Shown here: piece by piece, positions 26,706 to 36,086 of the stretch
How positions within the stretch are numbered: position 1 is the first letter of the stretch
Layout: each line of letters begins with the position of its first letter
DNA from: Mycolicibacterium poriferae
GTDB taxonomy: Bacteria; Actinomycetota; Actinomycetes; Mycobacteriales; Mycobacteriaceae
Assembly (NCBI RefSeq): GCF_010728325.1
Contig: NZ_AP022570.1
Coordinates: 5,518,001-5,582,000, forward strand
Direction: 5' to 3'
DNA length: 64,000 bases
The notes under the pieces: model-generated
What the model saw: the letters and a program-made list of their open reading frames with translations, nothing else
Database searches by the model: none
What the model was told of the DNA's origin: nothing
Position numbers and translations under genes: made by a program

Positions 26706-27803
26706 ATGGATTTCAACACGACCGAAGCCAGCGAGGACCTCGGCGGCCTGGTGCGCACCATCACCGAGTCGGTGTGCACGCCCGAACACCAGAAGGAGCT
26801 CGACGGCCTCGAGCAACGCTTCGACAGTGCGCTGTGGCGCAAGCTGGTCGACGCCGACATTCTCTCCGCGGCCGCCCCGGAATCGCTGGGTGGCGGCGGA
26901 TTCGGGTTACTCGAACAGGTGGCGGTGCTCGTGGCGCTCGGCAGGCAGATGTCGGCGGTGCCGTACCTCGAATCGGTGGTGCTCGCCGCGGCCGCGCTGG
27001 AGAAGTTCGGCGACGAGACCGTGCGTGAGCAGTGGGCCCGGCCGGCGATGACCGGGGAGAAGATCCTCACCGTCGCACTGGACGGTGACATGGGCGAGGG
27101 CCCCGTGCAGGCGCACTCCGCCGACGGCGGCTACCGGCTGACGGGCACCCGAACCCAGGTCAGTTACGGACCGCTGGCTGACGCGTTCCTGGTCCCCGCT
27201 GAAACCGACGCGGGCACAAAGGTTTTTCTCGTCGCCAAGGACGACGCCGGTGTGACCGTCGACGCGCTGAGCACGACCGGACGCGGCAGCATGGGCCATC
27301 TGGAACTGCGCGGAGTCGAGGTGACCGCCGACCGAGTGGTCGGTGACGCCGAAACCCTCGCCTGGCTGACGACGCTCGGCCGGTTGGGCCGCAGCGCCTT
27401 CCAGCTCGGCGTCGTCGAACGCGCGTTGGAGCTGACCGCGGTCTACGCCCGTGAGCGCGAACAGTTCGAGCGGCCGATCGGCAGCTTCCAGGCGGTCTCG
27501 GCGCGGCTGGCCGACGGTTACATCGACGTCAAGGCCTTGCGACTGACCCTGACCCAGGCGGCGTGGCGCCTCTCGGAGGGGCTGCCGGCGGACCTCGACG
27601 TCAACACCGCTGCGTTCTGGGCCGCCGAGGCCGGGCACCGGGTCGCGCACACGACCGTGCACGTGCACGGCGGCGTCGGCATCGACACCGACCATCCGGT
27701 GCACCGCTATTTCCTGGCCGCCAAGCAGACGGAGTTCGCGGTCGGTGGCGCCACGGGGGCGCTGCTGCACATCGGCCGCGAGCTGGCAGACACCCCAGCC
27801 TGA
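26706..27803 (+). CDS. fadE27: Acyl-CoA dehydrogenase FadE27 (ChsE5 subunit)
   Basis: 365 residues, the shorter partner of FadE26. It carries the C-terminal ACAD domain with ERALELTAVYAREREQFERP (about 238-257) and VHGGVGIDTDHPVHRYFL (about 319-336). Its middle domain is shortened, as in other heteromeric steroid ACADs. It is directly downstream of fadE26 and upstream of fadD17, the same order as in M. tuberculosis. Confidence 0.94.
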   Translation: MDFNTTEASEDLGGLVRTITESVCTPEHQKELDGLEQRFDSALWRKLVDADILSAAAPESLGGGGFGLLEQVAVLVALGRQMSAVPYLESVVLAAAALEKFGDETVREQWARPAMTGEKILTVALDGDMGEGPVQAHSADGGYRLTGTRTQVSYGPLADAFLVPAETDAGTKVFLVAKDDAGVTVDALSTTGRGSMGHLELRGVEVTADRVVGDAETLAWLTTLGRLGRSAFQLGVVERALELTAVYAREREQFERPIGSFQAVSARLADGYIDVKALRLTLTQAAWRLSEGLPADLDVNTAAFWAAEAGHRVAHTTVHVHGGVGIDTDHPVHRYFLAAKQTEFAVGGATGALLHIGRELADTPA

Positions 27804-27816
27804 TTCGCGCGTCACG

Positions 27817-29352
27817 GTGGACGAACCGACTGTCGCTTCCCTGCTGGAGCCGTTGACCGAGGTCGACGACCAGGGTGTGGCCGCGATCGAGTCCGGCGAA
27901 GACACCGGCTCCGACGCGGGCACGGTGGTGTTCACCAGTTGGCGTGACCACATCCAGGCGGGCGCCGACCTCGCCGCAACGCTGCGCGCCAGGCTCGACC
28001 CGGCCGAGCCACCCCATGTCGGAGTGCTGCTGGACAACACGCCGTTCTTCGGCACGATGCTGGTGGCCGCCGCGCTCTCCGGGATCGTGCCCGTCGGGCT
28101 GAACCCCACCCGGCGTGGCGCGGCACTGCAGCGCGACATCGCCCACGCCGACTGCCAACTGGTGCTGTCCGATGCCGCCGGGCAGGCCGCGGGCGTCGAC
28201 ACGATCGATGTCGAGTCCGCTGAATTCGCCGAGGAACTGCGCGCCCACCGGGGCGCCGTCGTCAAGTTCCCGACGGTCGACCCCGACGAGTTGTTCATGT
28301 TGATCTTCACCTCGGGAACCAGTGGAGACCCGAAGGCAGTGCGCTGCACCCACGAGAAGGTGGCGTTTCCCGGGGTGATGCTCGCGACCAGGTTCGGCCT
28401 CGGACCCACCGACACGTGTTACCTGTCCATGCCGCTGTTCCACAGCAACGCGATCATGGCCGGCTGGGCGCCCGCCGTCGCCGCCCAGGCGTCGATTGCT
28501 TTGCGGCGCAAATTCTCCGCGTCCCAGTTCATTCCCGACACGCGGCGTTTCGGTGCGACGTATGCCAACTACGTCGGAAAGCCGCTGTCCTACATCCTCG
28601 CCACCCCGGAACGGCCGGACGACCGCGACAATCCGCTTCGGGTCGCCTACGGCAACGAGGGGGCACCGCGAGACCTGGCACGGTTCCGGCACCGCTTCGA
28701 CGTCGACGTCGTCGACGGCTTCGGCTCCAGTGAAGGCGGGGTCTCGATCGCCCGGACACCCGACACCCCGGAGGGTGCGTTGGGGCCGCTGACCGGCGGT
28801 GTCGACATCATCGACGTCGAAACCGGCCACCCGTGCCCGCCCGGCGTGATCGGTGAACTCGTCAACACCGCGGGCCGCGGTCAGTTCCGCGGCTACTACA
28901 ACGATCCCGACGCCGAAGCGCAGCGGATGGCCGGCGGCGTCTACCACAGCGGTGACCTGGCCTACCGCGACGAGCACGGGTTCGCGTACTTCGCCGGGCG
29001 CCTCGGTGACTGGATGCGGGTCGACGGCGAGAATCTCGGCACCGCCCCGATCGAGCGGATTCTGGCGCGCTACGCCCGCGTCACCGAGGCGGTGGTGTAC
29101 CCGATCCCGGATCCGAACGTGGGCGATCAGGTCATGGCAGCGCTGGTGCTGCCCGAGGGAATCGACTTCGATCCCGCCGCCTTCGCCCGGTTCCTCGCCG
29201 AGCAGGACGATCTCGGACCCAAGCAATGGCCCGCCTTCGTGCGCGTGGCCACTGCGCTGCCCCGCACCGAGACGTTCAAGGTCATCAAGCGCAGGCTCTC
29301 AGCCGAGGGCATCGATTGTGCCGACCCCGTCCACCAGATCCGGCGACCATGA
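27817..29352 (+). CDS. fadD17: Steroid side-chain acyl-CoA synthetase FadD17
   Basis: 511 residues from GTG 27817, chosen because it follows the fadE27 stop by 13 bases and matches the family length. AMP-forming ligase: P-loop IFTSGTSGDPKAVR (about residues 164-177), YGNEGAPRDLARFRHRF and GFGSSEGG (about 302-309), the YHSGDLAYRDEHGF adenylation loop and a C-terminal Lys segment (FKVIKRRL). FadD17 in M. tuberculosis activates shortened steroid side chains (a C5 preference is my recollection). Its stop overlaps the start of a second, related ligase by 4 bases. Confidence 0.9.
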   Translation: MDEPTVASLLEPLTEVDDQGVAAIESGEDTGSDAGTVVFTSWRDHIQAGADLAATLRARLDPAEPPHVGVLLDNTPFFGTMLVAAALSGIVPVGLNPTRRGAALQRDIAHADCQLVLSDAAGQAAGVDTIDVESAEFAEELRAHRGAVVKFPTVDPDELFMLIFTSGTSGDPKAVRCTHEKVAFPGVMLATRFGLGPTDTCYLSMPLFHSNAIMAGWAPAVAAQASIALRRKFSASQFIPDTRRFGATYANYVGKPLSYILATPERPDDRDNPLRVAYGNEGAPRDLARFRHRFDVDVVDGFGSSEGGVSIARTPDTPEGALGPLTGGVDIIDVETGHPCPPGVIGELVNTAGRGQFRGYYNDPDAEAQRMAGGVYHSGDLAYRDEHGFAYFAGRLGDWMRVDGENLGTAPIERILARYARVTEAVVYPIPDPNVGDQVMAALVLPEGIDFDPAAFARFLAEQDDLGPKQWPAFVRVATALPRTETFKVIKRRLSAEGIDCADPVHQIRRP

Positions 29353-31028
29353 CCGCACCGACCCCGCGCCGCACCGACATCGCCACCATGCTGATGGACC
29401 GCGTCGGTGACACCCGGCCGGGGCTGCGTACCCGCGAGCGCGACTGGACCTGGGACGACGTGGTACGCGAATCGGCGGCTCGCGCCGCACTGGCGACCAC
29501 GTTGCAGGAGAACCTCTTTCCGGACGAGCCCTGCCACATCGGCGTGCTGCTCGACAACGTCGCCGACTTCGTGTTCTGGCTCGGTGGCGCCGCATTGGCC
29601 GGCGCGACCGTCGTCGGGCTGAACCCGACGCGCGGATCGGCCGATCTGGCCGCCGACATCCGGCACGCCGACTGTGCGCTGATCGTCACCGACCGCCGTG
29701 GACGAGACCGGCTGCGCGAACTCTCGCACGGGCTGCCCGCCGAGCGTTTCCTGCTCGTCGACGATCCCGGCCATCAGCGCCGCGTCGACGCGCACCGCGC
29801 CGACCCGGTCATCGCGCCCGGGGTGGACGGCACGCGCCTGATGCTGCTGCTGTTCACGTCGGGCACCACCGGTGCCTCCAAGGCGGTCCGGTGCAGCCAG
29901 GGCCGGCTGGCCCGCATCGCCTACGCCGCTGCCGAGAAGTACGGTCATCACCGCGGCGACGTCGACTACTGCTGCATGCCGCTGTTCCACGGCAACGCGA
30001 TCATGGCGCTGTGGGCGCCCGCGCTGGCCGTGGGCGCGACGGTGTGCCTGACACCGACGTTCTCCGCCTCCCGCTTTCTGCCCGACGTCCGGTTCTTCGG
30101 CGCGACGTTCTTCACCTACGTCGGCAAGGCGATGGCCTACCTGCTGTCCACCCCGCAGCGCGACGACGACGCGGTCAACACCCTGACGCGCGGATTCGGC
30201 ACCGAGGCCTCCCCGGAGGATCAGCAGGAGTTCCGCCGCCGGTTCGGCGCCGAACTCTTCGAGGGGTACGGCTCCAGCGAGGGCGGCGCGGTGGCAGTCG
30301 CTGACCCGGCCGCCCCGCCGGGCGCGCTCGGCCGTCCCGCACACGCCGACGTGGTGATCGTCGACCCCGAGACGATGGCCGAACGCCCGCGTGCGCTGCT
30401 CGACTCCCACGGCCGCCTCCGCAACCCCGACGAAGCGATCGGTGAGATCGTCGACCGCCGCGGCGCAAGGGATTTCGAGGGCTACTACCGCAACGACACC
30501 GCCGACGCGGAACGGGTACGCAACGGCTGGTACTGGTCGGGTGATCTGGGCTACGTCGACGGCGACGGCTTCCTGTATTTCGCGGGGCGCCGCGGCGATT
30601 GGATCCGGGTCGACGGCGAGAACACGTCGGCGGTGACGATCGAACGGGTGCTGCGCCGCCACCCCGCGGTGATCACCGCCGCAGCCTACGGCGTGCCCGA
30701 CCCGCGTTCCGGTGATCAGGTGATGGCCGCCATCGAGGTCACCGATCCTGCCGTGTTCGACGCCGCCGGGTTCGCGGCGTTCCTGGCCGGCCAGGACGAT
30801 CTGGGCCGCAAGGGGATGCCCCGGCTACTTCGGGTCTCAGCAGAGTTGCCCGCGACCGGCTCCAACAAGGTGCTCAAACGCGATCTGCAGGCCCAACGTT
30901 GGCACACCGGAGACTCCGTGTACCGGTGGACGGGCCGCGGCTGTGGTGAATACCGCCTCATGTCCGACACCGACCGCCTCGACCTCGATGCCGAGTTCGC
31001 CACACACGGAAGGCAACACCATGTCTGA
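29349..31028 (+). CDS. Second FadD17-like acyl-CoA synthetase
   Basis: 559 residues from ATG 29349, which overlaps the fadD17 stop (ATGA). It has the same architecture and collinear motifs as FadD17: LFTSGTTGASKAVR near 167, PLFHGNAIMALWAPA, YGSSEGGA and the YWSGDLGYVDGDGFLYFAGR loop. The two are tandem paralogues. It has a longer C-terminus ending HGRQHHV. The last 8 bases overlap the KstD-like gene. The substrate is unknown; the neighbours suggest a steroid acid. Confidence 0.88.
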   Translation: MTAPTPRRTDIATMLMDRVGDTRPGLRTRERDWTWDDVVRESAARAALATTLQENLFPDEPCHIGVLLDNVADFVFWLGGAALAGATVVGLNPTRGSADLAADIRHADCALIVTDRRGRDRLRELSHGLPAERFLLVDDPGHQRRVDAHRADPVIAPGVDGTRLMLLLFTSGTTGASKAVRCSQGRLARIAYAAAEKYGHHRGDVDYCCMPLFHGNAIMALWAPALAVGATVCLTPTFSASRFLPDVRFFGATFFTYVGKAMAYLLSTPQRDDDAVNTLTRGFGTEASPEDQQEFRRRFGAELFEGYGSSEGGAVAVADPAAPPGALGRPAHADVVIVDPETMAERPRALLDSHGRLRNPDEAIGEIVDRRGARDFEGYYRNDTADAERVRNGWYWSGDLGYVDGDGFLYFAGRRGDWIRVDGENTSAVTIERVLRRHPAVITAAAYGVPDPRSGDQVMAAIEVTDPAVFDAAGFAAFLAGQDDLGRKGMPRLLRVSAELPATGSNKVLKRDLQAQRWHTGDSVYRWTGRGCGEYRLMSDTDRLDLDAEFATHGRQHHV

Positions 31029-32580
31029 GTGGGACGACACCACCGATGTGCTGGTCGCCGGCTCGGGTGCGGGCGGTGTCACCGGGGCCTACACCGCCGC
31101 CCGCGAGGGGATGTCGGTCATTCTCATCGAGGCCAGCGACCGGTTCGGCGGCACCACCGCGTATTCCGGTGGGGGCGGGATGTGGTTTCCGGGAAATCCG
31201 GTGGTCCGCCGCGCCGGCGTCGAGGACGACGTCGAGGACGCCGTGCAGTATTACGCGGCCGTGGTCGGCGACCGTACTCCGGCGGCGTTGCAAGAGACCT
31301 ATGTCCGTGGGGGCGCGCCCCTCGTCGAGTACCTGGAAGCCGAAGAGCGCCTGAAGTTCTCACTGCTGCCCTGGCCGGACTACTTCGGCAGGGCACCGAA
31401 GGCGCGCGGCGACGGAATGCGCCACATCGCGGCCAAGCCGCTGAAGGTGGCCGCCGCCCCCGAGTTACGCGAGCTGATCCGCGGACCGCTGGACACCGAC
31501 CGGTTGGGGCAACCGGCGCCCGAGGACTATTTCATCGGCGGCCGCGCTCTGATCGCCCGATTCCTGCTGGCCACCCGGCAGTACCCGCACGCCTCCGCGC
31601 GCCTGGACACCGCGCTGACCGAACTCGTCGTCGAGGACGGGCGCGTGGCCGGCGCGGTGGTGCAGACGCCGGAAGGCCGGCGGAGGATCCGGGCCCGTCG
31701 AGGTGTGCTGCTGGCCGCCGGTGGTTTCGAGCACAACGACGAGATGCGGGCCCGCTACGGTGTTCCCGGGCAGTCACGAGACAGCATGGGGCCCTGGAGC
31801 AATCGGGGGCTGGCCCACCTTGCAGGGATCGCCGTCGGCGCCGACACCGACCTGATGGATCAAGCCTGGTGGTCGCCCGGTCTGACCCACCCCGACGGGT
31901 CTTCGGCATTCGCACTCTGGTTCACCGGCGGGATCTTCGTCGACGACAGCGGCAGACGTTTCGTCAACGAGTCCGCCGCGTACGACCGGCTCGGCCGGGC
32001 GGTGCTGGCCGCGATGGCCGCCGGTACGGTCACGCTTCCGTTCTGGATGGTCTACGACAGCAGTGGCGATGACGACCTCCCTGTCCCTCCGGTCAAGGCC
32101 ACCAATGTGTCGATGGTCGAGCCGCAGCGCTATGTGTCGGCGGGGCTGTGGCGCAGCGCGGACACCCTCGAGTCGTTGGCCGAGGCGATCGGCGTGCCGC
32201 CGCAGAACCTGTTCGACACCGTCGCACGGTTCAACAACTTCGCTGCACACGGAATCGACGAGGACTTCGGCCGCGGCGACGAGCCGTATGACCGCGCGTT
32301 CTCCGGCGGCGCGTCGCCGCTGCATCCCATCGACAAGCCACCGTTCCACGCCGCCGCGTTCGGGGTGTCGGATCTGGGCACCAAAGGAGGCCTGCGCACC
32401 GACACGGCGGCGCGGGTCCTCGACACGACCGGCCAGGTGATCCCGGGGCTGTACGCCGCGGGCAACACGATGGCCGCCCCCAGCGGCACCACCTACCCCG
32501 GCGGTGGCAACCCGATTGGAACCAGCATGGTCTTCAGCCATTTGGCTGTGCTGGACATGCTGAAAGGAAACAGGCCATGA
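31021..32580 (+). CDS. KstD-like FAD-dependent dehydrogenase
   Basis: 519 residues. It has an N-terminal FAD-binding GSGAGGVTGAYTAAREG (about residues 13-29) and a second motif ASDRFGGTTAYSGGG. The C-terminal KstD-type segment GTTYPGGGNPIGTSMVFS lies near residue 490, where 3-ketosteroid delta1-dehydrogenases have a catalytic Tyr four residues before a Gly. KstD introduces the 1,2 double bond in ring A. This copy differs from canonical KstD (GHTYPGPG), so the ketosteroid specificity is uncertain. The stop overlaps the KshA-like start by 4 bases. Confidence 0.82.
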   Translation: MSEWDDTTDVLVAGSGAGGVTGAYTAAREGMSVILIEASDRFGGTTAYSGGGGMWFPGNPVVRRAGVEDDVEDAVQYYAAVVGDRTPAALQETYVRGGAPLVEYLEAEERLKFSLLPWPDYFGRAPKARGDGMRHIAAKPLKVAAAPELRELIRGPLDTDRLGQPAPEDYFIGGRALIARFLLATRQYPHASARLDTALTELVVEDGRVAGAVVQTPEGRRRIRARRGVLLAAGGFEHNDEMRARYGVPGQSRDSMGPWSNRGLAHLAGIAVGADTDLMDQAWWSPGLTHPDGSSAFALWFTGGIFVDDSGRRFVNESAAYDRLGRAVLAAMAAGTVTLPFWMVYDSSGDDDLPVPPVKATNVSMVEPQRYVSAGLWRSADTLESLAEAIGVPPQNLFDTVARFNNFAAHGIDEDFGRGDEPYDRAFSGGASPLHPIDKPPFHAAAFGVSDLGTKGGLRTDTAARVLDTTGQVIPGLYAAGNTMAAPSGTTYPGGGNPIGTSMVFSHLAVLDMLKGNRP

Positions 32581-33749
32581 GCGCAGAAGTGCAGGGAGTT
32601 CGCGACATCGACCCCGGGCAGGCCATGACCCGGTTCGCCCGCGGGTGGCACTGTCTGGGATTGGCCGAGGACTTCCGAGACGGAAGCCCGCACGGCATCG
32701 ACGCATTCGGCACCCGGCTGGTCGTGTTCGCCGACTCCGCCGGGAAGCTCAACGTGCTCGACGGTTACTGCCGGCACATGGGTGGGGACCTGTCCCGGGG
32801 CACCGTCAAAGGCGACGACGTCGCCTGTCCGTTCCACGACTGGCGCTGGGGCGGCAACGGTCGATGCTCACTGGTGCCCTACGCCAAACGCACACCGCGG
32901 CTGGCCCGTACCCGGGCCTGGTTGACCACCGAGGTGAACGGCCAGTTGCTGGTGTGGCACGACCCCGAGGGCAGCAGTCCGTCGGCTGAGCTGACCCCGC
33001 CGACGATCGAGGGGTTCGACGAGGGGCGGTGGTCGCCGTGGCAGTGGAGCTCGATCCTCATCGAAGGGGCGCATTGCCGTGAAATCGTCGACAACAACGT
33101 CGACATGGCCCACTTCTTCTACATCCACCACGCCTATCCGACCTACTTCAAGAACGTGATCGAGGGGCACACCGCGAGTCAGTTCATGGAGTCCAAGCCG
33201 CGGCCCGACTACACCGCCGATCCGGACAAGCTCTGGGACGGTACCTATCTGCGTTCCGAGGCGACGTATTTCGGGCCTGCGTACATGATCAACTGGCTGC
33301 ACAACGACCTCGCGCCGGGATTCACCGTCGAGGTCGCGTTGATCAACTGCCATTACCCGGTCACCCACAACTCGTTCATGCTGCAGTGGGGGGTGGCCGT
33401 CCAGGAGATGCCGGGCCTGCCCGCGGACAAGGCCGCCAAACTCGCCGCGGCCATGAACAAGAGCTTCGGCGAGGGATTCCTCGAAGACGTCGAGATCTGG
33501 AAGAACAAGTCCCCGATCGAGAACCCGTTGCTGACCGAGGAGGACGGGCCGGTCTATCAGCACCGCCGGTGGTATCAGCAGTTCTATGTCGACGCCGCCG
33601 ACGTCACGGCGGACATGACCGACCGTTACGAACAGGAAGTCGACACCACTCACGCCAACGGCCTCTGGCAGCAGGAGGTCGAGCAGAACATGGCCGCGCT
33701 GGCACGCAAGTTGAGTACTTCTACCCAATCCGGCTCGGCGGGCTCCTGA
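32577..33749 (+). CDS. KshA-like Rieske oxygenase, paralogue
   Basis: 390 residues. The Rieske motif CRHMGGDLSRGTVKG followed by CPFHDWRW (about residues 62-90) binds the 2Fe-2S cluster. The mononuclear iron site is in NVDMAHFFYIHH (about 176-187). It is strongly similar along its length to the KshA at 53427-54593. It differs mostly at about residues 205-225 (near QFMESKPRPDYTADPD) and in the insertion around 225-245, where KshA has a loop lining the substrate cavity. It is coupled to the KstD-like gene. Probably 3-ketosteroid 9-alpha-hydroxylase on a distinct substrate. Confidence 0.88.
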   Translation: MSAEVQGVRDIDPGQAMTRFARGWHCLGLAEDFRDGSPHGIDAFGTRLVVFADSAGKLNVLDGYCRHMGGDLSRGTVKGDDVACPFHDWRWGGNGRCSLVPYAKRTPRLARTRAWLTTEVNGQLLVWHDPEGSSPSAELTPPTIEGFDEGRWSPWQWSSILIEGAHCREIVDNNVDMAHFFYIHHAYPTYFKNVIEGHTASQFMESKPRPDYTADPDKLWDGTYLRSEATYFGPAYMINWLHNDLAPGFTVEVALINCHYPVTHNSFMLQWGVAVQEMPGLPADKAAKLAAAMNKSFGEGFLEDVEIWKNKSPIENPLLTEEDGPVYQHRRWYQQFYVDAADVTADMTDRYEQEVDTTHANGLWQQEVEQNMAALARKLSTSTQSGSAGS

Positions 33750-33764
33750 CTTACGCTTTCTGAT

Positions 33765-34487
33765 GTGAAGCCCACCGCCCTGATCCGTGGCGCCGCAGCC
33801 GCGGCCGCCGTGGCGCTCGTCGCGACCGCCTGCGGCACGTCGGAAACCGAGTCCGGCACCCCCGTCGCCGAGTCGTCGGAGACGAACACCACGACGGCCA
33901 CGACCAGTGCGGCGGCGGCACCGTCGCGGGAGCATATCGCGCCGCGCCAGGAGTCCGCACAGGGCCCCGCCACGACGATCGCCGATTACATCGCCGAGAA
34001 CGACATCAGCGAAACGCCGGTGTTTCGCGGCGATCCCGGCGCCCCCACCGTCGACCTGCCGTTTCCCGAAGGCTGGCAGGACGCCGGTGCCGACACCCCG
34101 GAATGGGCCTACGGGGCGATCTACTATTCCGGCCCGGGCGCCGAGGAGTACACCCCGAGCATCGTCGCGCTGTTGTCGAGGCTGACCGGGGACGTCGACC
34201 CCGACGCCATCATCGAGTACGCGGCGGGTGAACTGACCAATCTGCCCGGTTGGGAACCACTCAGCCGGGGCCGGGCCAGCACGCTGTCGGGCTTCCCCGC
34301 CTACCAGCTCGGCGGCACCTGGGTACAGGACGGGGTGACCAAGGTGGTGGCCCAGAAGACCGCCGTGATCCCTGGTGCCGACGGGCTGTACGTGTTGCAG
34401 CTCAACGCCGATGGGCTGGAGAGTCAGCTCGACATCATCGGCCCGGCGACAGACATCATCGACGACCAGACCGTCATCACGCCCTGA
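33765..34487 (+). CDS. LpqN/LpqT-like lipoprotein
   Basis: 240 residues, GTG start. Lipoprotein signal with Cys after LVATA (about residue 23), then a Thr/Ser/Ala-rich linker and a C-terminal domain with LPFPEGWQDAGADTPEWAYG and LSGFPAYQLGGTWVQDG. This domain pattern belongs to the LpqN family of mycobacterial lipoproteins, whose members include cell-envelope trafficking factors. The last 11 bases overlap the convergent ilvX gene. It may follow the KshA-like gene in one transcript (15-base gap). Confidence 0.8.
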   Translation: MKPTALIRGAAAAAAVALVATACGTSETESGTPVAESSETNTTTATTSAAAAPSREHIAPRQESAQGPATTIADYIAENDISETPVFRGDPGAPTVDLPFPEGWQDAGADTPEWAYGAIYYSGPGAEEYTPSIVALLSRLTGDVDPDAIIEYAAGELTNLPGWEPLSRGRASTLSGFPAYQLGGTWVQDGVTKVVAQKTAVIPGADGLYVLQLNADGLESQLDIIGPATDIIDDQTVITP

Positions 34488-36027
34488 GGATCGCCTCGAT
34501 GAGGTGCGGACCGGGCTCGGTGAACGCCTCGCGTAGCGCCGCGGCCAGATCCTCCGCGGTGCTCACCCGTCGCGCCGGAACACCCATACCTTCGGCGATC
34601 TTGACGAAGTCGAGGTCGGGATTGCCGAGGTCGAGTAGATCGGTGACCCGCCGCCCGCGGGTGTGCGGTTCGGCGACACCGACGTTCGCCAGCTCCCACC
34701 GCAGGATCTGGTAGGCGCCGTTGTTGAGGACGATGGTGGTGATGTCCAGACCCTCCCGGGCCTGCGTCCACAGCGCCGAGATCGTGTACATGGCAGAACC
34801 ATCGGCCTGCAACGACAACACCGGGCGGTCCGGAACGGCCACGGCCGCACCCACCGCGGCCGGCATGCCGTAACCGATGGCGCCGCCGGTAAGGGTCAAC
34901 ACGTCGTGCGCGGGCGCTCCCGCCGTGGCCTCGGGAACGGCGGCACCAGCGGTGTTGGACTCGTCGACGATCACGGCGTTCTCGGGCAGCAGCGCTGCGA
35001 CCGTCGCCGCCAGCGACGCCGCGTCCAGTGCGCCGGTGGGCACCGCGGGCCGGGCGACGTCCGGCAGCGGCGCGACGATCCCGGGCGCCACCTCGTCGGC
35101 GAGTTGCTGTAGAGCCGCGGCCGCCCCGCGGGGGCCGGCCAGCGGGTGCACCGTGCAGCCCGCCGGAACCAGGTCGCTGGGGCTCTCCGGATCGGGGTAG
35201 GCGAAGAACGACACGGGCGAGCGCGCGCCCGCCAGGATCAGGTGCGTGGTCCCGGCCAGCTGCTGCGCGGCGAACTTCGCGAAGTAGATCAGGCGTGGCA
35301 CCGCGGGCACTCCGGCGCCGCGCTCCAGGCGGGTGGGGAAGGTCTCGCACAGCACCTCCGCGCCGGTGGCCTCGGCGAGACGGGCCGCCGCCGTCAGACC
35401 CGCCCGCCGTGTGGCGTCGCCGCCGACGAGGATCACGGTCCGGTCGGCAGAACGCAGCGCCGCGGACGCGGCCCGCACCGCGTCGGCGTCGACGGCCGGG
35501 TCGGGTAGCGGCGACACCGTGCCGGGCACACCCCCGTCCGACCAGGACACGTCGGCGGGCAGGATCAGCGTCGCGATCTCCCCACGCCCGCTGGCGCGGA
35601 TGGCGGCGGCTGCGTCGGCGCCGACATCGCCGGGGCGCATGCACCGGTGCACCCATCCCGACACCGTTGCTGCCACCGCGTCGATGTCGGATTCCAGCGG
35701 CGCGTCGAAACGCTTGTGGTGGATGGCGTGATCACCGACCACCGTCACCATCGGGACGTGCGCGCGCCGGGCGTTGTGCAGGTTGGCCAAGCCGTTGCCC
35801 AGGCCCGGACCCAGATGCAGCAGCACCGCCGCGGGCCGTCCGGCCATGCGGGCGTAACCGTCGGCCGCGCCGGTGGCCACACCCTCGAACAGCGCCAGCA
35901 CGGCACGCATCGATGTGACGTCGTCCAGTGCCGCGACGAAGTGCATCTCGGATGTGCCGGGATTGGCGAAACAGACGTCGACGCCGTTGTCGACGAACGT
36001 GGTCAGCAGGGCCTGGGCACCGTTCAC
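34477..36027 (-). CDS. ilvX: Acetolactate synthase-like ThDP enzyme IlvX
   Basis: 516 residues. ThDP-dependent enzyme of the acetolactate synthase superfamily: the N-terminal PYR domain has NPGTSEMHFVAALD (probable ThDP-activating Glu near residue 27), and the C-terminal PP domain has LQADGSAMYTISALW then NNGAYQI, the ThDP/metal motif with Ala in place of Gly in GDG. Length and position match M. tuberculosis ilvX, for which the true reaction is unclear; no regulatory subunit gene is nearby. The stop overlaps the lipoprotein gene by 11 bases. Confidence 0.9.
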   Translation of the reverse strand: MNGAQALLTTFVDNGVDVCFANPGTSEMHFVAALDDVTSMRAVLALFEGVATGAADGYARMAGRPAAVLLHLGPGLGNGLANLHNARRAHVPMVTVVGDHAIHHKRFDAPLESDIDAVAATVSGWVHRCMRPGDVGADAAAAIRASGRGEIATLILPADVSWSDGGVPGTVSPLPDPAVDADAVRAASAALRSADRTVILVGGDATRRAGLTAAARLAEATGAEVLCETFPTRLERGAGVPAVPRLIYFAKFAAQQLAGTTHLILAGARSPVSFFAYPDPESPSDLVPAGCTVHPLAGPRGAAAALQQLADEVAPGIVAPLPDVARPAVPTGALDAASLAATVAALLPENAVIVDESNTAGAAVPEATAGAPAHDVLTLTGGAIGYGMPAAVGAAVAVPDRPVLSLQADGSAMYTISALWTQAREGLDITTIVLNNGAYQILRWELANVGVAEPHTRGRRVTDLLDLGNPDLDFVKIAEGMGVPARRVSTAEDLAAALREAFTEPGPHLIEAILRA

Positions 36028-36086
36028 AGCCCAGGTATACCGCGGTCAGCAGGTGTCGGCCTCGAGAACGCGGGTACCCGCCACCC

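Noticed and set aside
25143..26816. Very long open frame on the minus strand over fadE26.
   Set aside because: Only the last 63 codons (fdxD) have a ribosome site and a conserved protein; the rest is the antisense shadow of fadE26 and has an Arg/Gly/His/Val composition typical of antisense GC-rich frames.
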